A DNA stretch of 64,000 nucleotides from positions 766,956 to 830,955 of the forward strand of contig BDSI01000034.1 in NCBI GenBank assembly GCA_003117195.1, given 5' to 3'. The stretch is from Eudorina sp. 2006-703-Eu-15. Its lineage: Eukaryota; Chlorophyta; Chlorophyceae; Chlamydomonadales; Volvocaceae. Shown here in pieces: positions 22,146-34,100 of this stretch (position 1 is its first letter; the number at the start of each line of letters is the position of its first letter). The notes beneath the pieces are model-generated. The model saw only the letters and a list, made by a program, of their open reading frames with translations, searched no databases and was not told where the DNA came from. A program made the translations under genes and the position numbers.

Positions 22146-25100
22146 GCGGCGGCGGCGGCGGCGGCGGGGCCGCTGCCGGGGCCACCCTCGGGGTTCCCCC
22201 ACCCCCACCCGGAATCGGCTCCAGAATGGGCCTTGAGAAGCTGGACCTGGCAGCGGCAGCGGTGGTGGGGGCGGCGGGGGCGGTGGTGGTGGGAGCGGGG
22301 GCAGGGGCGGGGGACCCTGCGGCGCCCGCCGCCGCCGCCAATCCCCGCTCCCTCTCCGTCCCAATGGCCGCCAGCAGCGCGTTGGAGCCGCCGTCCGACG
22401 CATTCAGCAGCCGGTCCAGGGTGCGCTGCTGCTGCAGGGTGCGCTGCCCCACGCCGGCGCTCGAGGACCGCCGGGCGGACCCGTTGGCGGAGACCGCGGC
22501 GGGGGAGAAGGCGCCGCCGCCGCCGGCGCCGTTGTGGGAGGCGCCGGAGGCGGAGGGCGTGATGCTGTGGCCGGGGGGCAGCGGCGGCCGCGGAGGAGAC
22601 GTGGCGGCGGCGGCGGCGGCGGCGCGGGGCGCAGGGGGCGCGTCCGCGGCGGGGCCTTCCGCGAAGGCGCGGCCCGGCGACGGCGGCGCGGCCTCAGCGG
22701 CGGCGGCGGCCGCGGCGGGCGGCGCCCCGGTCTGAGAAGGCCTCGGCGGCGCCGTCTTCGCTCGAGGTTTCGGAGGCCTCGCGCCCGGCGAGCTACTGCG
22801 CGGCAGCGACAGCGGCGGCGGAGCCACCGCCGTCGTGGCCGCGGCGGAGCCACCCGCCGCCGGCGCCGCGGGCGCCGCAGCAACGCCACCCCCACCCCCA
22901 TTCCCCCCAGCGCCGGCCTCCTCCGCACAGCCGCACCCCGGCGCGTCCGCCTCATGCTCCGCCGCCGTCGACGGCCGCGCGTCGGCATCCCGCGAGGTTG
23001 TACGGCGGTCTCTGGGACTGTCGACGGGTCCGCTGAGCTCGGGCTCCCTACGAACCACCGACCCCAGTAGCACCCCGTCGGAATCTTGACCGACCTCCGG
23101 TCCCACCCCCTCCCTCTCCCCGTCCCCCTCCCCCTCCCCGTCCATCACGAAACGGGGCCCCGGCTCCGGTGGCCCCAGCCCCCACATGCTGGGCGGCCGC
23201 GTCGGCGGCGGCGCGGGCCTCGGCGCCGTCGGCGGCGCCGCCGGCGAATCCGGCGCGTCCCGCAGCAGCTGCGGCGCGCCGTCGCCGCCGGCTCCGAGCT
23301 GCTGCAGTACGGCGACCTGCTCGCTGAGCTGCTGGATGCGGCGGGTCATTTCGGCCATGGCGGCCGCCTGGTCCGCGATGCCTTTCTTCAGGACGGCGGC
23401 AAGGTCCTCGGTGCGGTCTAGGATGGCGGCCTGGCGGAGGGAAGGGGGCGAGCGGGAGGGAGGGACGGGTCGGGCACGGGGGCGAGCGGGCCGAGAGGAT
23501 GGGGGGCGAGGGGTTTAGGTGGGAAAGGTGGGGGAGGAGGGAAAAAGGTCCGTGGCAAGTGCGGTGCCGCCCACTGCCACACTGCCCGCCGGACCACAAC
23601 CAGGGCTCTGGCCCACTCCCCTTCCCGATCATCGACAACAGCATCCAACGGGATGAATGACAACAACACGCCCTCGACAGCTGTAGCAGCAGTAGCAGTA
23701 GCAGTAGCAGTAGCAGTAGCAGTAGTAGTAGCAGAAGTAGTAGCAGCAGTCGCACCAAACCGCCAGTACCAACCGCATCAAAGCCACAGGCAACAGCAGC
23801 ACCAGCAGCCGCTGTGAGCAGCCGTGAGCAGGCGCCAGCAGCCGCTGTGAGCAGCCGTGAGCAGGCGCCAGCAGCCACTGCCCCTCACCCACCTCGAGCG
23901 TGTCGTCGTCGCCGCCGACGTTCCGCAGCTCGTCATCGTCCCATGGGTCGTTGTCGTCCTCAAGGTCCTGCATCTGGGACTCCATGATCTCCGCGGAGGA
24001 GCTGCGCAGATCAGCCCGCAGGTTCCAGGCCTGTGTGTGTGTGTGTATGTGGGGGGGGGGAGACCAGGGCGGTTATCGATTTGTTGGCCTTTTGCGGTTT
24101 CGCTGTCCTTAATGACAAAAGGGGCAAGGGCGGCGGGGGAGGGGGTGAGGGAGGACGGGGGAGGGGGCAGGGGAGGCGGTTACGGCGACTACGCGGTGGG
24201 ACGATAGGTGGCGAGGTGGTGGTGGGGGGAGGCCGAGAGGGCGGGGGAGCCTCTGGCGTCTGCACTCGGCGTGCAGCGGTCGGGTCCGGGTGGGCGGCGT
24301 GGTGTGGGCAAGGTATGTCGTACGGAAGGTGTACGGAGTACGGAAGGCTGCGACACGGTGCCAGGAGCCGCACCGCGCCTGTGTCTCTCGGTGCGGCCGG
24401 CCCTCGAGTGGCGGAGTGGGGGCCTCCCCACGAGTCCCGCAGTCCCGACTGAAGAGCCCTCCGCCCCTCCCCACCCGGGACGACGAGATGCAGCGCGATA
24501 CCCCCTGTGGGGCCCTGTGGGGCCCTGTGGGGCCCTGTTGTCAACCAAGACAGCGAAATCGCCACCGACGGTGTAGCAGTTGCCCGCTTGCTCGATGTCG
24601 CCGTTGAAGTGTGACAGTATATACGATACATACCCCCTCAGCCCCCCACCTCCCCCAATCTCCTGCAGCCCCCTTCCCCCGACCAGGCTTCTCTTCACAC
24701 ACACACACACACACATACACACACAATACACAACCACACCTGCGGGCGCTGGACTGCGCTCGACGTCCGCGGCACTTCGCTTCTCGCGGTTCAGGTTCCT
24801 CTTTAACACACACACACACACCCTGCCCGGGGCATCCATTGGGTGCGCCCCGTCCCGCTGCCCACCCACCTCCATGTGCGGCTTGAACTTGCTGACCGCT
24901 AGCGCCTTTAGCACGTCCCTCCGCGCCAGGTAGCGGTCGTTCTTCTGCGCGACGATCCGCTTCAGCGCGTGGTGCCAGTGCAGCCGGGCCTTACTGCGGC
25001 GGTAGGCACGCAGCGCATCCTCCGCGCTGGCCGGCGCCTCACCGCCCGTGCTCGAGTCCGGGCCGCCGCCGCCGCCGCCGCCGCCGGCCGCCGCTGGCGC

Positions 25101-28100
25101 GGCGGCGGCGCCCTTGCCGCCGCGGCTGAAGAGGGCCCTGAAGCCGCCGCTGCCGCTGCCGCCTCCGCCGCCGGCGGCGGAGCCGCAGCCGTTCAGCGAC
25201 ACCGCCGCCGGGTGGCCGCCTCCGCCGCCGGTGGCGGCCTCCGTACCGACGTCGCTGGCGGCGTGCAGGGCCGCCGCCGCCGCCGCCGGCCCGGGGCTGA
25301 CGCGGTGCCGCCGGCGGCGGCTCCGCAGCATGTCGGAGTACGGCCGTACGACGATGTTGTACAGGCTGAAGATCACCTTCGCGACCCACTGATACAGCCA
25401 CGACCAGCCCACCAGCACCAGCAGCAACAACACCGCCATATAGAAGAGGAGGCCCACGACCGCGACGACGGTGGCAAAGCCGATGTAGCCCACCGTGTGT
25501 AAGACACCCACCTCCACCTGTACGACCTCGGCCTGCAGCGCCTTTTTCAGCCGCTGGTACTGCTTGACGACGTCGACGCCGCCGCTGGCGCTGCGCTGCA
25601 CGGGCGCCTGCGCCGCGGCGGCGCCGGCGACGGTCGCGCCCGACTCGACGTCGCCGGCAGCCGTCGCGGCCGACGGCGGCGGCGTCGACGGCGGCGGCTG
25701 GTCGGAGACGCGCTTGAAGGCGCGGTCCGCCGACCCCTGGGGCGGTTAGATGTGGGGATGGGGTGATGAGATGGGTGGGGCTTAGGGTTAAAGATGTACT
25801 CGGGAGTCAACGATGAAATGTGCCGACTGCACGGGCGAGGAGGAGTGGATGGGCGGGTTGGGGTTGGGGTTGGGGTGTGGGCGGGATCTACACGCCCTGA
25901 ACAAGTGTTGCGCATTACTGAGTTATCGCAGCACCGAAGAAACCCCCTACACAGACAGACAACTACACGCACACACACACACACTCCCCCGTGGTGGGCT
26001 TCTTTTACACACGCTCCCCCGGGCAGCCTCGCGGACGCTTCCCTTCCGGGCCCTTGCCTGGCGCGCGCGCTGCTTCTCGTCGGCCTTGGCTTTCAGTTGG
26101 GCCTTGCGCCTGCGCTCGTCCATCCGCTTGCCGTACCGCTTCACCGACTTGGCGTACATCTTGCTTGCGAACTGGATCACCCCGAATGGCGCGTACAGCA
26201 GGAACAGGATGACGCAGGTGACTGCAGGGCGGGTGGGTGGGGAGGGAGGGCCGGGAGGAGGGGGTTGGGTGGGAGCAGGGGGTTGGGGAAGGAGGTAAGC
26301 GGGGGCAAGGGGGTGTAGGGGGTACAGGAAATGGTAGGGGGGTGTAGGCGGGGGGCCCGTGGACAGGAATGACAGGGAGGAGGGACCCCCCCCAAAGATC
26401 CAGGGTTTTGCATCCTTTGCACATACACACATACACACATACACATACTCCGGGCGGCAACGTTCTAGCGGAAGATATGGGTTCGAATCCCATCGTCGGT
26501 CCCCCGGATGAAATAGGTCGGGGTGTAGAGGGATGGATCCCTGGACAAGCGGCGGCCTTGGAGGAGCTGTTGGAGCCAAGACTTGGCTTCAAGGAGGCGA
26601 CTGCGCCTCGGCGGACATATACAGCGCTACTGACAGCGTGTGTACAGTGGAATGAGGAGTGGCTGGCCCCTGGGCCTCTGAATAATCAGATGGTTGAAGG
26701 ACAACAGGAACGCAGCGCTCCTGCGATGATAAGGGTATACAGGCGCTGGTGTGCGTGCCTGGTGGTAGTCAAATAACGCGGCTGTAGAGCATGCGTCTGG
26801 TGGCAAGGGGACTGTAGGCACCTGGGCTAGTTGAGCTCGCTAATGGACTATCAGGTGGACGCAGTCCTGCATGCGACGATTACGGTAGGCGGTGAGTACC
26901 CCCCTCGATGGGCGGTACAGTGTGGACTAAGTGGACTACGCCCCTCCTCATCAGAGGAGTGCTTCGGCGGTCTCCCGTATGGGGCGGGTTAGGGCCCCCG
27001 GCCAGCGTCGGCCCGGCAGATATGTAACGATTCACACGCGCGCGCGCGAACACATCCACACGCATTTCAGAACACACATCCACACGCACCCTCCCACCCG
27101 CTCTCTCACCCCATCTCCACCCTCCCACCCGCTCTCTCACCCCATCCCCACCCTCCCACCCGCTCGCTCACCCCATCCCCGCACCCCCCGACCCCCCCCC
27201 ACCCACACACCCCGCTTCTCGCGGCTCACTTATCTTTTACAAACCCCACACCCCGCACCACACCCACCCACCTGCTCTAAGAACCCACACCCGCACCCCA
27301 CCCACCCACCCACCCACCCGCTCTAAGAACCCACACCCCACACCCCGCACCCACCCGCTCTAAGAACCCACACCCCACACCCCACACCCCGCACCCCACC
27401 CACCCACCCACCCACCCGCTCTAAGAACCCACACCCCACACCCCACACCCCACCCACCCACCCACCCACCCACCCACCCACCCACCCACCCACCCACCCA
27501 CCCACCCACCCACCCACCCACCCACCCGCCATGATGGGGTAGAGCGTCACCAGGAACACCAGGTGCGGGATCTCCGCCGCACCCGTGGGTCGGTCCGACC
27601 CGTCGTCCGGCAGTACGACACCGTCCAGCGGCACCACCCCCAGCAGCACCACCGACCGGGTAGCGCCGCTGAGCTTGTCGCGGCGGCCGCTGGGCAGCAC
27701 CGGCAGGGCCTGCAGCGCCAGCTGGGGCAGGCAGAAGGGCGAGCAGACCAGGTTGTGCGCCACCTGGGTGTGGTAGTAGCTCACGATCTGGGCCTTCTTG
27801 AACTGCGACTCGGCCTCCACCTCCTGGGGCCGGTAGCGGTTGTTCATAATGGCGATCAGCCTGAGGGCGGGGAGGGGGGCAGGGGGGGAGGGGGTAAGGA
27901 GGGGGAGGGGGTGAGGAGGGGGAGGGGGTGAGGAAGGGGAGGGGGTGAGGAAGGGGAGAGGGTAAGGAAGGGGAGGGGGTGAGGAAGGGGAGGGGGTGAG
28001 GAAGGGGAGGGGGTGAGGAAGGGAAGGGGGGAAGGAAGGGGAGGGGGTAAGGAAGGGGAGGGGGTAAGGAAGGGGAGGGGGTGAGGAAGGGGAGGGGTGA

Positions 28101-31100
28101 GGAAGGGGAGGGGGAAGGAAGGGGAGGGGGGAAGGAAGGGGAGGGGGGAAGGCAGGGGAGGGGGGAAGGAAGGGGGTTAAATTGAGAAGGAAGGGGAGGG
28201 GGTAGGCAGGGGTATATTTGGCGGGGGGGACCAGCCGATGGACTGCGCTGACTGTAACAGCAAGGTAAGGGGATAAAGGGGAGGGGGAAGCACTTCTGGG
28301 CAGGAGGTGGGCAGGTACGAGGAGGAGAGAGGGGGTGGAGAGAGGAGAGCAGGGTTTAGATTGAAAAAAAGAAATGAACCCGAAGGGAGCAGGGGTGTAC
28401 AGAAGAGGAACAAAACAGCCAACCAACCAACCAACCAATTAAACCGTATATAAACGGAGACCCAAATCATCAATTCAAAAACCCGCCTCGCATCGCCCCG
28501 CCCCGCCCCGCGCCGCCCCGGCCCCCAACATGCGCAGCATCAGCATTGCAGCAGCATTAAAATATCCTCCTCCTCATCCTCCTATCCTCCTCATCATCAT
28601 CATCACCATCACCGTCGTCATCCATCCTCAGCTGCAGCGGCGCTCACAGGTTCATCAGCAGGATGGCGGAGATGACCAGGAAGATGACCTGTACGACGAT
28701 GCCGTACAAGTTGAGCGCATCGGTGCAATTCCCAGTGCACGTGCTCGTGCCGGGCTGCGTGACGGTGAAGTCAAAGTTGCCCAGCATGGAGCTGAAGAGC
28801 TGCAGCATGGTGGCGGCGAAGTTGCCAAACACCGACGGGGCCTGCGGGGTGGGGGTGGGGGTGGGGGGTTGACATGTGAACGGCCCAGACATACCAGTGC
28901 GGGTGGGCGTTAGTGGGTGGCGGGTGGGGGGAGTGGGGAAAGAGGGAGCACAGGACGGGGGGCTGGAAGGGCTATCAGGGCGCCCTCGCAACGGCTCCCA
29001 ACGCCCCGGCCCCGGCCACGGCCACGGAAGTCGCCGATATCGGGTGGTGGGGTGGGGTGCTACGATGGATCCAGATCTCTCCGGAAGGAACGAGGCGGCT
29101 GCTGATCCACAAACCCCCCCAAACCCCGGCATAGGCCAGCCCGCTGCCCTTTCCCCCATCCGCCGCCAACACTGCCGCCAACACTGCCGGGCGGCCTCCT
29201 CCGCGCGTGTCAGGGGCCTCTTCGTGGCCCGCTTCCTCGTGAGAACCGTAGCGCAGCTCCTACCCCGACCCAGGGGAGCTGCGCGACGGTTCCCCCTTGT
29301 CCCCTCCCCTGCCGGCAGTCCATCCTTGCCCTCCGCAGTCCCTCTCCCCTGCCCCCTTCTGCCCCCCCGATACTTTTTGAACCCCCCCAAATGCCCCCCA
29401 CCCCCCTCCCCCTCCCGTGTACCCCCCCCCGTTCCCCTGCCTACCAGGTCCTGGAACACGGCCGTCATCATGGTGCTGAAGCCCGTCATGACCACCACCA
29501 TGGGGAACAGAAAGGCAATCACCTCCTCCACCATGCGGGCCACCGTGTTGAGCAGCGGACCCAGGGTGGGGTACACGGGGACGGCCATGCCCAGGGCGCG
29601 GACCTGGGGGGCGCGGGGGGGGGGGTGGGGCGGGGGGAAGAGGGCGGGGGGAGAAGAGGGCGGGGGGGAGAAGAGGGCGGGGGGGAGAAGAGGGCGGGGG
29701 GGGAAGGGGGCGGGGGGGGAGAAGAGGGCGGGGGCGGGGTGAGAAGGAGGAGGTCCTGGGCCTGTCCTGGTTGATGGGCAACAGAGAGGGGGAGGTGAGT
29801 GAGACCTGGCGTGCAGGCGTGGAGGGAATCTGCCGTTGCTGCTCCTGGAGGGAACCCGGCCTCCCGCATCTTCACGGGTCACGAGAATGTTCCACCCAAC
29901 AACATACCGCCACGCATACATCCACACACCATCACCACCGCGGCCTACCGATCCTCTCTCCCTGGCCCTCTCCCCCTCCCCTCCCTCTCCCCCTCCCCTC
30001 CCTGGCCCCCTCCCCCTGGGCCCCCCCCCCCCACCCTCGCAGCTTGCACATACAGACGCACGAAGTGACAGACGGACAGACAGACGGGCAGCGTCACGGC
30101 CTCAGCGCAGCCACTCACCCACACAAACACCGCCATCGTGGCCATACACACGTGGAGCGGGTCGCCGATGAGTACGGCGCAAAGTCGCCCACTCCGAAGT
30201 CCTGGAAGATCTTGGCGGTCGTAAGGCCCAACAGGAACGCGTTGACCAGCAGACCCAGCGCGTTCCAGGGGTCAGCCATGAACCTGGCGGTACCGGGGGT
30301 GGGGGGGTGGGGGTGGGGGGTGGGGGGTGGGGGGGGGGGTGGGGGGGGGGGGTCGGGGGTAGGTGGGTGGGTGGGTGGGTGGGGGGTGGGGGGGTGGGGG
30401 GTGGGGGGGTGGGGGGGTGGGGGGGTGGGGTGGGGGGGTGTGGGGTGGGGGGTGGGGGGGTGGGGGGGTGGGGTGGGGGGGTGGGGGGTGGGGGGGGTGG
30501 GGGGGTGGGGGGGTGGGGGGGTGGGGTGGGGGGGTGTGGGGTGGGGGGTGGGGGGTGGGGGGTGGGGGGTGTGGGGTGTGGGGTGGGGGGGGGTGGGCGG
30601 GCAGCGAGCAGGTCGCCATGTGTATGGGGAGGCGGTTGTCATCGGGCCCGGGCCCTTCACGTCACCTGCGGATGGGCCTTCATCAACATGGGCCTCCATC
30701 AACAGCCCCGGAGTCCACCAACCACCCCTGGACAGCGGGCGGGTCGCCCCGTTGTGTGTAAGAGAAATAGGAGCCGCGAGAAGCGAAGTCAGCGACATCA
30801 GCGAAGTCCCCATTGTATGTGTGTGTGGGGGGGGGGTTTTAGGTGGGGGTAAGGGCGCACAGAAACCCCCATCGCCCTTATCACGCGCTTCCGCCCTTGT
30901 TCTGGGGTGGCGGACCAGGGCGGTGGGGCGATCGGAATCCAGCCACCCCCGCGGAACGGGATAGGGTCGGGTGGGGTGGGTTTGGTGGCCCACCCGTGAT
31001 GTTGTCAGCTCGTCAGACGCCACTTCAGTGACTGAAGCAGCCGAGCTGCCCATACACCGGGCCCTCTCTTCCCTACTCACCCACCCCACCCCACCCCCAC

Positions 31101-34100
31101 CCCCACCCCACCCACGCTCGCGGGACATCGCTCGCGGCGCCGCTACTCCGCCTACCACCACAGGTCGGTAAAGTATCTGTCCTCTCCGGGTTGGGTTGGG
31201 TTCGCATTTTGCTTGTTACTGCGCTGGCGGCAGCGCGGCCGCGCCGCCACGCGCCCGCGCGCGGTCTCTATCTCTCCACTGCTATGCAGGTACCACACCA
31301 CGTAAGTATACTGAGTTGTGCTGGGTGTGCCCGGGTTCGTTCTTCTAGGGTTTATTTCTTTTCTCAATTTTTCCACCCCACCCACCCACCCACCCACCCA
31401 CCCACTGCCCCTCCACCCACCGCCCCACCAATCACCGACCCACCCACCCACCGTCCCTTTCATCCGGTCGGCCGCACCTGCGTATCCTCGCCAGCGACCC
31501 GTATCTGTAGTGCACGAACTGCACCATATCCAGCAGGTTGCCCAGTATGAAGGCCAGGAACACCAGGTGCACCGTCTTGAGCTGGGTGAGGTCGGAGTCG
31601 GGGTACATGACCTGCCACTGGTACAGGGACAGGAAGCACAGCTCGAACAGCACGTGCATGGCCCACCTGCAAGGGGGGGCCCAGAGGGGTGGGGGAAGAT
31701 TGTTGGAGATTGGGGGTTTGAGGGGTTGGTGGTCTTGGGGGGGCATTGAGGTTGTGGGAGCGGGAGCTCACGGGATCATCACACCCGCCCCCGCCCCCGC
31801 CCCCGCCCCCGCCCCCCCCCCCACCTGCCCCGCGGCGAATTGAAGAAGGCGTTGGATGTGAAGACGTAGAGGTGCCAGAGGCGGCTGGCAGCCATCGCCA
31901 GAGGGTCCATGGTGCCCTTGCCTGGCAGGGGGAGGGAGGAGAGGGAGAGGGTATCGATTTCGCTGTCTCTACTGACAATGGGGGAGGGCGAGGGGGAGGG
32001 CGGGCAGGGGTTGTTGCGACTGGAGGTCCGCCGTAGTCCGTACGATGCAAGGAGGGTCGGCCGATTGTGAGCTGGGCCGGCGGGGGAAGCCCTCCTGCGC
32101 ACAGTCAGGGCTACCGCACACACAGCATGACTGAACCAAAGAGCTCCTTGACCTTAGCCGCTACACCCCGCCCCCTTTTTCCGCTCCCATGTTTGTCCTT
32201 CCTTTCGTTGGTTGGTTGGTTGCTTGATTGGTTGTGTGGTTGTGGAGCCGATTCCGGCCTCCTGCCGTCCCTGCCTACCCACCAAAGACCCTTCGTAGCA
32301 CTTTCGCCCCCGGCCCCTCCCTCCCCCATCCCTCGCCCCAGCTGCCCCATCCCTCACCCCAGCTCCCCCCTCCCTCCGCCCCTCCCTCCCTCCGCCCCTC
32401 CGCCCCATCCACCCACCCGCGAACCCCATGGTCTTGAGCACCGCATACGCCAGCAGCGGGTTGGTGGCCCCCAGCCCCCGCAGGTCCTCCTGACTGGTCA
32501 GCGCCATCAGCTCGCGGCCCAGCCACTGAACCTTGACGTACAGCTCGATCAGCGTCTCACTCATGAACTTCAAGTCGCCCGAGTCGAAAGCCACCTGGAG
32601 GGGGGTGGGGGGGGGGAGGGGGGGGCAGGGGGAGGGAGGGGGTTAGGGGGGTGTAGGACATTGGTAGACATATTGGGGGAAGGGGGGTATATAAAATTGG
32701 GAGACACTGTCAAACTGCGCTGCTGCCACCTGCCAGGGGGAAGGGGTAATTGGTAGACATATTTCATACTGCACTGCTGGGGGTCAAAGGTGGGGGGAGG
32801 GCGGGAGCGCGATGTGGATCGGAGTCTCGAAGGGTGGTATTTCGGGGCTGGGGTGGGTTGAGAAGGGGATGGTCGTGGGGTAGAGAGAATGTGGATGGAT
32901 TGAGTGGTGGGGGGGGGGGTCAGGGGAAATGGGTCGACACATCGACGCTGGGCTGCTGCCCGAAGGGGCGAGAGCCCATCTTTAACTTGGTCGCAGGTGG
33001 CAGGTGGAAGGTCGCAGATCGCAGCCAGAACGTGTGTGCTGGGGTAAGCAGTTCAGGCAGTTGCTCACTGTCATGTCACGTCACATCATGCCATTGTCAT
33101 GGCGCCACCACCACCCACCCAACCCAAACACACCTTCCCCTCGCCCCCTCCCCTCCCACATCCCCCCATCACCCCCCCCCACCCCCCCACCCCACCCCAC
33201 CCCCACACCCACACCCTCCCCCACACCCCCACCCACCTGCATGGGCGACACCTCGTTGACCGTATTGGGGATAACCGCGGGCTGCAGGATGCGCTCAATC
33301 AGCCGCAGGTTCCGCATCTCCGCGTACCTAAAGGGGGGAGCAGGGGGGGGGGCAGGGAGGGAAGGGGGGCAGGGAGGGAAGGGGGGCAGGCGGGCAGCGG
33401 GGGCCAGGGGGGCAGGCCCGAGGAGGGCACCGGAGTTCGGTGAGTGTGTGTCAAGTGGGGGAAATATGTCCCCGAACAAGCACGTCATCAAAACTCCGTT
33501 CCGTGGCGTCTCCAGCGCCAAGGCATGTATTGGTATGACACGTCGCGGTGCACACACCCAGAAGACCGAGCCCCGGAAGCCGGCAGCCCGCTGCTCAACC
33601 TCCCTCCTCCCCGTACCTCTCCCCCTCGGCCCGACCCCGACCCGCGACCATCCCCCCCGCGCCCGCGCCCGCGCCGGCACCTCTTCCCCCCCACCTGTTG
33701 AGCCTCTTGAGCAGCGCCAAATGGAAGGAGTGGAAGCGGGAGGCGGCCAGGCGCATGATGCGGCGGTTCTCTTCGTGCTGACTGATCTCGTCCTGGGGGG
33801 GAGGGCACAGGTGGGCGTGTTACGGGAGGGGGAGGGAGGGGAGGGGGGGTGTTAGGGGGGGAGGGGGCGCATGAGGGTAGGGATGGGAATAGCGAGTTGG
33901 TAAAACGCAGCCTGCTGCACTGAGTTATCAGAGCCAAGGCCCTGACGGGAGGGGGCATGTTCTAGAGCCACACCATTTCCAGTGGAGGATCCCCCCTCCA
34001 TAACCCCCCCCCCCGCTCCTGCCCTCCCGGGGGTTTGAAAGGAAGCACCAAACCCCCGGGGTGATCAGTAACGCGCCAGCAAACCCCCTCCATCCCCCCC

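Noticed and set aside
31297..31371. Functional plus-strand exon ending at CACGTAAGT
   Set aside because: The same sequence recurs at 13.94 kb in the other orientation, so it belongs to dispersed family C, and no open frame precedes it.
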